Under the pieces are notes generated by a model. That model worked only from the letters and a program-made list of their open reading frames with translations. It was not told the DNA's origin and made no database searches. This document shows positions 6,649 to 9,934 of a stretch of 9,934 nucleotides of DNA, piece by piece; positions within the stretch are counted from its first letter, which is position 1, and the number at the start of each line of letters is the position of its first letter. The DNA lies in the NCBI GenBank assembly GCA_913043035.1, contig CAJWMM010000014.1, positions 1 to 9,934 of the forward strand. The letters run 5' to 3'. Source of the DNA: an uncultured Gammaproteobacteria bacterium (GTDB taxonomy: Bacteria; Pseudomonadota; Gammaproteobacteria; GCA-002705445; GCA-002716945). The translations under genes were made by a program, and so were the position numbers.

Positions 6649-7584
6649 TTATTTTTCTAATATTTTCTTTATATTTTTGCTGAAGACAGAGTTGGCATTT
6701 TTTAGGTCAGATGCTGTAATTGGCTTGCCTCCAGGGAATTGTAATTTTAGAATTTTCACAACACCATCACTAGCTCTTACAGACAAATACTTAGCATTTA
6801 GATCTAATATTTCACCAACCTCACCATAATGATTGCATATTTCATACTCTATATCATAGATCTTAATAATTTCATCCAGCACAACCGCTTCTGCAACTGG
6901 CCATTCGATAAATGCGCGGACTTTACAGAAAATTTCTCTACAAGAACTTGTCCATAAAATTCTTGCTTCATCTTTGGTAATCTTTTTAGCATATGAAGCA
7001 TCTGACTCCCTTTGTCTAACAAATTTACTATTACTAGATAAATTAGTTATTACACTATCAATCATATTACCAGCAACATTCGATAACTCAACTTGTAAAG
7101 ATTTAGTGTTGTGGGAATCATCTATCTCAACTTCATAAGAAGAAATTATCTCTCCTGTATCTATTTCCGATTTCATAGAAAAAAAAGATACCCCGGTTGT
7201 TTTATCATCACTCTGGATTGCCCTTTGTATCGGTGATGCTCCTCTCCATTTTGGCAAAATCGAACAATGTATATTGATAGAACCTAATTTTGGAATATCA
7301 AGAATTTTCTCAGGTAAAATTTTCCCGTATGAATATACAATAATTAAATCTGGATCGTATTGATTTATTTTGCTTTGGAAATCATAGCTATTCAGATCAG
7401 CAGGATAAAATGTATCTATAGAATTTAGTTCACTAAATAGACCTACTGGCGTCTTCTCTCTCTTATTTCTTCGTCCTTTTTTTATATCTTGTGTAACAGT
7501 TGCAACTACATGATGTGAGCTTTCTATTAGTCTTTTAAAGACAATGAGCGAATAGTCAGGGCTACCGAAATAGATAATTTTCAA
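6649..7584 (-). CDS. fmt: Methionyl-tRNA formyltransferase
   Basis: Fmt formylates Met-tRNAfMet with 10-formyl-THF for translation initiation in the cytosol. The 311-residue length is normal (E. coli 315). The N-terminal Rossmann catalytic domain opens with IIYFGSPD at residues 3-10. Catalytic residues are visible as INIH (Asn104, His106) and IDTGE (Asp142), and the folate-binding signature SILPKWRGASPIQR is at 108-121. The C-terminal OB-like domain runs from about 205 to the end, with AFIEWPVA at 224-231. The start is TTG at 7584; upstream in frame there is a TAG and no ATG or GTG, and the protein start aligns with E. coli Fmt. A weak GGA lies just upstream. The loop after TQ (31-46) is rich in Lys/Arg and lacks the usual PDRPAGRG pattern. 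It follows def by 14 nt, as the usual def-fmt pair. Confidence 0.96.
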   Translation of the reverse strand: MKIIYFGSPDYSLIVFKRLIESSHHVVATVTQDIKKGRRNKREKTPVGLFSELNSIDTFYPADLNSYDFQSKINQYDPDLIIVYSYGKILPEKILDIPKLGSINIHCSILPKWRGASPIQRAIQSDDKTTGVSFFSMKSEIDTGEIISSYEVEIDDSHNTKSLQVELSNVAGNMIDSVITNLSSNSKFVRQRESDASYAKKITKDEARILWTSSCREIFCKVRAFIEWPVAEAVVLDEIIKIYDIEYEICNHYGEVGEILDLNAKYLSVRASDGVVKILKLQFPGGKPITASDLKNANSVFSKNIKKILEK

Positions 7585-7598
7585 TTTTGATTCCGATT

Positions 7599-8135
7599 TT
7601 ATATTGAATATGGAACATCCTTTCTAGATGGGAGTTTACCTTGGGCGCTTAGTTTTTGAATTTTTTTCGCAATACGGTCTCTTTTTAAATCAGATAAGTA
7701 GTCTACAAAAAGTTTTCCGTTCAAATGGTCTATTTCATGTTGTATACAAACTGCTAATAATCCTTCAGCCTCATAATCTTGACTATTACCCTCAAAGTCT
7801 GAACTCTTATACTTGATATTATTATATCTTTCCACTTTATCATAAAACCCTGGGACAGACAGACAACCTTCTTCAGATTCAATTTTGTTATTTTTTTCAT
7901 ATATCTCAGGATTTATCAAAAACAATGGATTGTCTCTTTTCTCACTCACATCTATGACTATCAACCTCTTCTTGATGTTTACCTGGATGGCAGCTAGGCC
8001 GATACCCTTTGATACATACATAGTCTCCAGCATTTTATTAGCTAAAGTCATTAATTCTTCGTCAAAAACCGTTATTTCTTCTGCTATTTGACGCAGTCTA
8101 GTATCAGGAAAATGTAATATTTCTAAGGTACTCAT
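7599..8135 (-). CDS. def: Peptide deformylase
   Basis: Def removes the N-formyl group from nascent proteins at the ribosome and is natively an Fe2+ enzyme. I place the start at the ATG at 8135 (178 residues) because MSTLEILHFPDTRLR then aligns with E. coli MSVLQVLHIPDERLR; a TTG at 8150 would add five residues with no family support. All three motifs are intact: GIGLAAIQV at residues 44-52, EGCLSVP at 89-95 with metal ligand Cys91, and QHEIDH at 132-137 with ligands His133 and His137 and catalytic Glu134. The length is slightly above E. coli (169), with a C-terminal tail ending PSRKDVPYSI. No Shine-Dalgarno is seen. It is the first gene of the minus-strand run, divergent from topA across 84 nt, where a Fur-box-like sequence lies. 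Confidence 0.97.
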   Translation of the reverse strand: MSTLEILHFPDTRLRQIAEEITVFDEELMTLANKMLETMYVSKGIGLAAIQVNIKKRLIVIDVSEKRDNPLFLINPEIYEKNNKIESEEGCLSVPGFYDKVERYNNIKYKSSDFEGNSQDYEAEGLLAVCIQHEIDHLNGKLFVDYLSDLKRDRIAKKIQKLSAQGKLPSRKDVPYSI

Positions 8136-8157
8136 ATATAAAAAAATCAAAAATCTA

Positions 8158-8187
8158 TTGTAATGGTAATCATTTTAATAGTATAAA
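8158..8187 (+). promoter_or_regulatory. Candidate sigma70 promoter for topA
   Basis: TTGTAA at 8158-8163 (4 of 6 to the -35 consensus) and TATAAA at 8182-8187 (5 of 6 to the -10) are separated by 18 nt. Transcription would begin near 8194, about 26 nt before the topA ATG. On the other strand TACAAT (8162-8157) or TATACT (8185-8180) could be -10 boxes for def, without a good -35. In such AT-rich DNA these matches are only moderate evidence. Confidence 0.4.
8159..8177. promoter_or_regulatory. Fur-box-like sequence between def and topA
   Basis: TGTAATGGTAATCATTTTA matches the classical 19-bp Fur consensus GATAATGATAATCATTATC at 14 of 19 positions, with hexamers scoring 4/6, 5/6 and 4/6 around the central C. 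It lies within the spacer of the predicted topA promoter and overlaps possible def promoter elements. Fur binding would therefore be placed to repress either gene. The match is suggestive only, because AT-rich DNA produces such matches by chance. Confidence 0.33.
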
Positions 8188-8193
8188 GTAAAA

Positions 8194-8214
8194 AAATATA
8201 TATTTAATATTAAA
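8194..8214. repeat. Two abutting 12-bp AT palindromes before topA
   Basis: AAATATATATTT (8194-8205) and TTTAATATTAAA (8203-8214) are each perfect palindromes and share three T residues. They fill nearly the whole predicted 5' leader of topA, ending 5 nt before the ATG. Being pure A/T they would form only weak hairpins; they may simply be easily melted DNA. Confidence 0.5.
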
Positions 8215-8219
8215 GAAAA

Positions 8220-9934
8220 ATGAAAAATTTACTTATCGTAGAATCACCGACCAAAGTAAAATCCATTGAAAAATTTCTTGGTAGGGATTTTAAAGTATTG
8301 GCATCTGTTGGTCATGTCAGAGACCTAATGGCAAGCTCACGAAAAGGAATCAATGTAGAAAACAACTACGAGCCCGTATGGAAAATATCAAAAGATAAAA
8401 AAGATGTGATGAAAGATATAAAAGAAGCATCAAAGAAAGCGGATAATGTCTACTTTGCTACTGATCCTGACAGAGAAGGAGAGGCTATATCAAAACATAT
8501 ATATGAAATTCTCGACAAGGCAAAGATTCTAAAAGGTAAAAAAACTTTTAGAGTAGCATTCAATGAAATAACTAAAACCGCGGTCTCTGAGGCAATTCAA
8601 AATCCAAGAGAGATCTCTGATGACCTCTGGAACGCTTATGTTGCTAGAAGAACACTAGATTATTTGATGGGGTATGATATCTCAGAATTTTTATGGAAAA
8701 AAGTAAGCAGATTAGCAAGAGGAGGGAGAGTTCAAAGCCCTGCTTTGAGATTAATAGTGGAGCGAGAGAGAGAGATTGATAACTATAATCCAACCGAATA
8801 TTGGCTAGTAGCATTAAATGCATGTAAAGATAAAAACTGTATTGACTTAGACTTAGTTTCAATAGATGGGAATAAAGTCAAACAAAAAAATATTACCAAT
8901 ATAGAGAATCAAAATATGGCTGAAGATATTAAGAAATCTTTAGCAAAAGAAAAAAGTATATTAGTAAAGAATACAAAAACATCGGACCGAAAGATGAAGC
9001 CTAAAGCTCCCTTTACGACCGCATCATTACAGCAAACTGCATACTCTACACTAGGTTTTTCTGTCAGACAGACTTCAAGTATCGCTCAAAGGTTATATCA
9101 AGGAATGCAATTGGGTGGTGATAATATTGTAGGTCTCATTTCTTATATGAGAACTGATTCCACAACATTATCTAAAGATTGTCTAAAAGATATTGATAGC
9201 TACCTTGGTAAAAATCACCCTCAATTTAAATCAACGGAAGAGCGGAAATACTCCAAAAAGGTAAAAAATGCACAAGAAGCTCATGAGGCTATTAGGCCAA
9301 CCTCAATAGATAATACTCCGGAAAAAGTCAAAAAATACTTAGAGGACCAGGAATACAAACTCTATGATCTTATTTGGAAAAGGACTGTAGCATCCCAAAT
9401 GACTGATGCTGTGTATAATCAAGTAACGCTAGAGTTTGACCTAGCAGATAAATACGAATTTAGATATTCTGGATCATTTTTAAAAGAAAATGGTTTCAAA
9501 GAAATTTATGACTTATCAGACAATGATGAAAAAGATAAATTTAACAAAAAGATTTTGGAAGATATCAAAACTGGCGATGAGTTAAATATTAAATCAATAA
9601 ATTTAGAGCAAAAGTTTACACAACCTCCACCAAGATACAATCAAGCTAGTCTTATTCAAGCGTTAGAAGAGCTTGGAATAGGTAGACCGTCAACGTATGT
9701 AACAATCATATCTAAAATATTAGAGAGTAATTATGTTGATCCTGAAAAGAGTAATTTCCAACCGACTGCACTTGCTAGAGTTGTTTGTGATACTTTAACT
9801 AAACATTTCAGTAAAGACTTAGTCGATTTTGAATTTACAGCGAGACTTGAAAACAATCTTGATGAAATCGCAAACGGTGACAAAGACGCAATAAGTTGTA
9901 TCAAAAGTACTTACGAGCCATTTAGATCTAACTT
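8220..9934 (+). CDS. topA: DNA topoisomerase I (TopA), 3' end outside window
   Basis: TopA relaxes negative supercoils by a type IA strand-passage reaction. The visible 571 residues cover the TOPRIM domain and the catalytic core. TOPRIM: VESPTK at residues 7-12 with Glu8, GHVRDL at 31-36, and TDPDREGE at 81-88 with Asp82, Asp84 and Glu86. Core: FNEITK at 114-119, VEREREI at 180-186, the active-site SYMRTDST at 308-315 with nucleophile Tyr309 and Arg311, and AQEAHEAIRPT at 351-361. A further conserved block, ELGIGRPSTY, is at 484-493. It lacks the insertion that E. coli-type TopA carries between GHIRDLP and the TOPRIM acids, so it resembles the shorter VESPTK...RVQSPALR type. NAYVARR (138-144) and RLARGGRVQS (164-173) depart from the usual NAQQARR and GLSAGRVQS. 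The ATG is the first start, with a weak AAAGAAAA upstream. Any zinc-finger C-terminus is outside the window. Confidence 0.96.
   Translation, partial: MKNLLIVESPTKVKSIEKFLGRDFKVLASVGHVRDLMASSRKGINVENNYEPVWKISKDKKDVMKDIKEASKKADNVYFATDPDREGEAISKHIYEILDKAKILKGKKTFRVAFNEITKTAVSEAIQNPREISDDLWNAYVARRTLDYLMGYDISEFLWKKVSRLARGGRVQSPALRLIVEREREIDNYNPTEYWLVALNACKDKNCIDLDLVSIDGNKVKQKNITNIENQNMAEDIKKSLAKEKSILVKNTKTSDRKMKPKAPFTTASLQQTAYSTLGFSVRQTSSIAQRLYQGMQLGGDNIVGLISYMRTDSTTLSKDCLKDIDSYLGKNHPQFKSTEERKYSKKVKNAQEAHEAIRPTSIDNTPEKVKKYLEDQEYKLYDLIWKRTVASQMTDAVYNQVTLEFDLADKYEFRYSGSFLKENGFKEIYDLSDNDEKDKFNKKILEDIKTGDELNIKSINLEQKFTQPPPRYNQASLIQALEELGIGRPSTYVTIISKILESNYVDPEKSNFQPTALARVVCDTLTKHFSKDLVDFEFTARLENNLDEIANGDKDAISCIKSTYEPFRSN

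Noticed and set aside
8136..8150. N-terminal extension of def to a TTG at 8150
   Set aside because: The ATG at 8135 aligns exactly with the E. coli Def start; the extra five residues are hydrophobic filler.
8644..8862. Minus-strand ORF of 72 codons inside topA
   Set aside because: It lies opposite conserved topA core codons, and its hydrophobic product is what the complement of Glu/Lys-rich codons would give.
1..9934. CRISPR array, tRNA, insertion sequence or phage genes
   Set aside because: No direct repeat series, cloverleaf, transposase motif or terminal inverted repeat was seen on reading both strands.

Overview
The window is a compact, AT-rich (about one-third G+C by eye) stretch of bacterial chromosome, most consistent with a streamlined gammaproteobacterium, perhaps a marine SAR86-like lineage. 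That assignment is an inference from the gene order def-fmt-trkA, the proteobacterial HisB/HisH forms, the LpxL-type lipid A acyltransferase, the low G+C and the very short spacers. I see no rRNA, tRNA, mobile element, CRISPR array or convincing intrinsic terminator, and no gap without a gene exceeds 85 bases.

Layout. Nine genes lie on the minus strand in one run, transcribed from about 8135 down to 1: def (peptide deformylase), fmt (Met-tRNA formyltransferase), trkA and trkH (potassium uptake), an LpxL-like acyltransferase, a proline iminopeptidase, a small exported or membrane-anchored alpha/beta hydrolase, hisB and a 5' part of hisH. One gene, topA (DNA topoisomerase I, 3' end outside the window), runs divergently from 8220. 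Junctions on the minus strand are tight: 14 nt (def/fmt), 3 nt (trkA/trkH), 6 nt (trkH/acyltransferase), an 11-nt overlap (iminopeptidase/hydrolase), 17 nt (hydrolase/hisB) and a one-base TAATG overlap (hisB/hisH). Only two spacers look large enough for internal promoters: 70 nt before trkA and 58 nt before the iminopeptidase.

How the genes work together. Def and Fmt form the N-formylmethionine start and removal cycle. TrkA and TrkH are the regulatory and channel-like subunits of one K+ uptake system. HisB and HisH belong to histidine biosynthesis, and hisA/hisF would be expected just beyond position 1. The acyltransferase and the two hydrolases are fillers with no obvious pathway link to their neighbours.

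Points of interest. No undescribed defence or mobile system is visible. The most useful leads are: a Fur-box-like sequence (14 of 19 positions) in the def/topA divergent promoter region; absence of rsmB between fmt and trkA and of the genes often found between def and topA, suggesting local genome reduction; a TopA with substitutions in two normally conserved motifs; and a TTG-started hydrolase preceded by the only strong Shine-Dalgarno sequence I noticed in the window.
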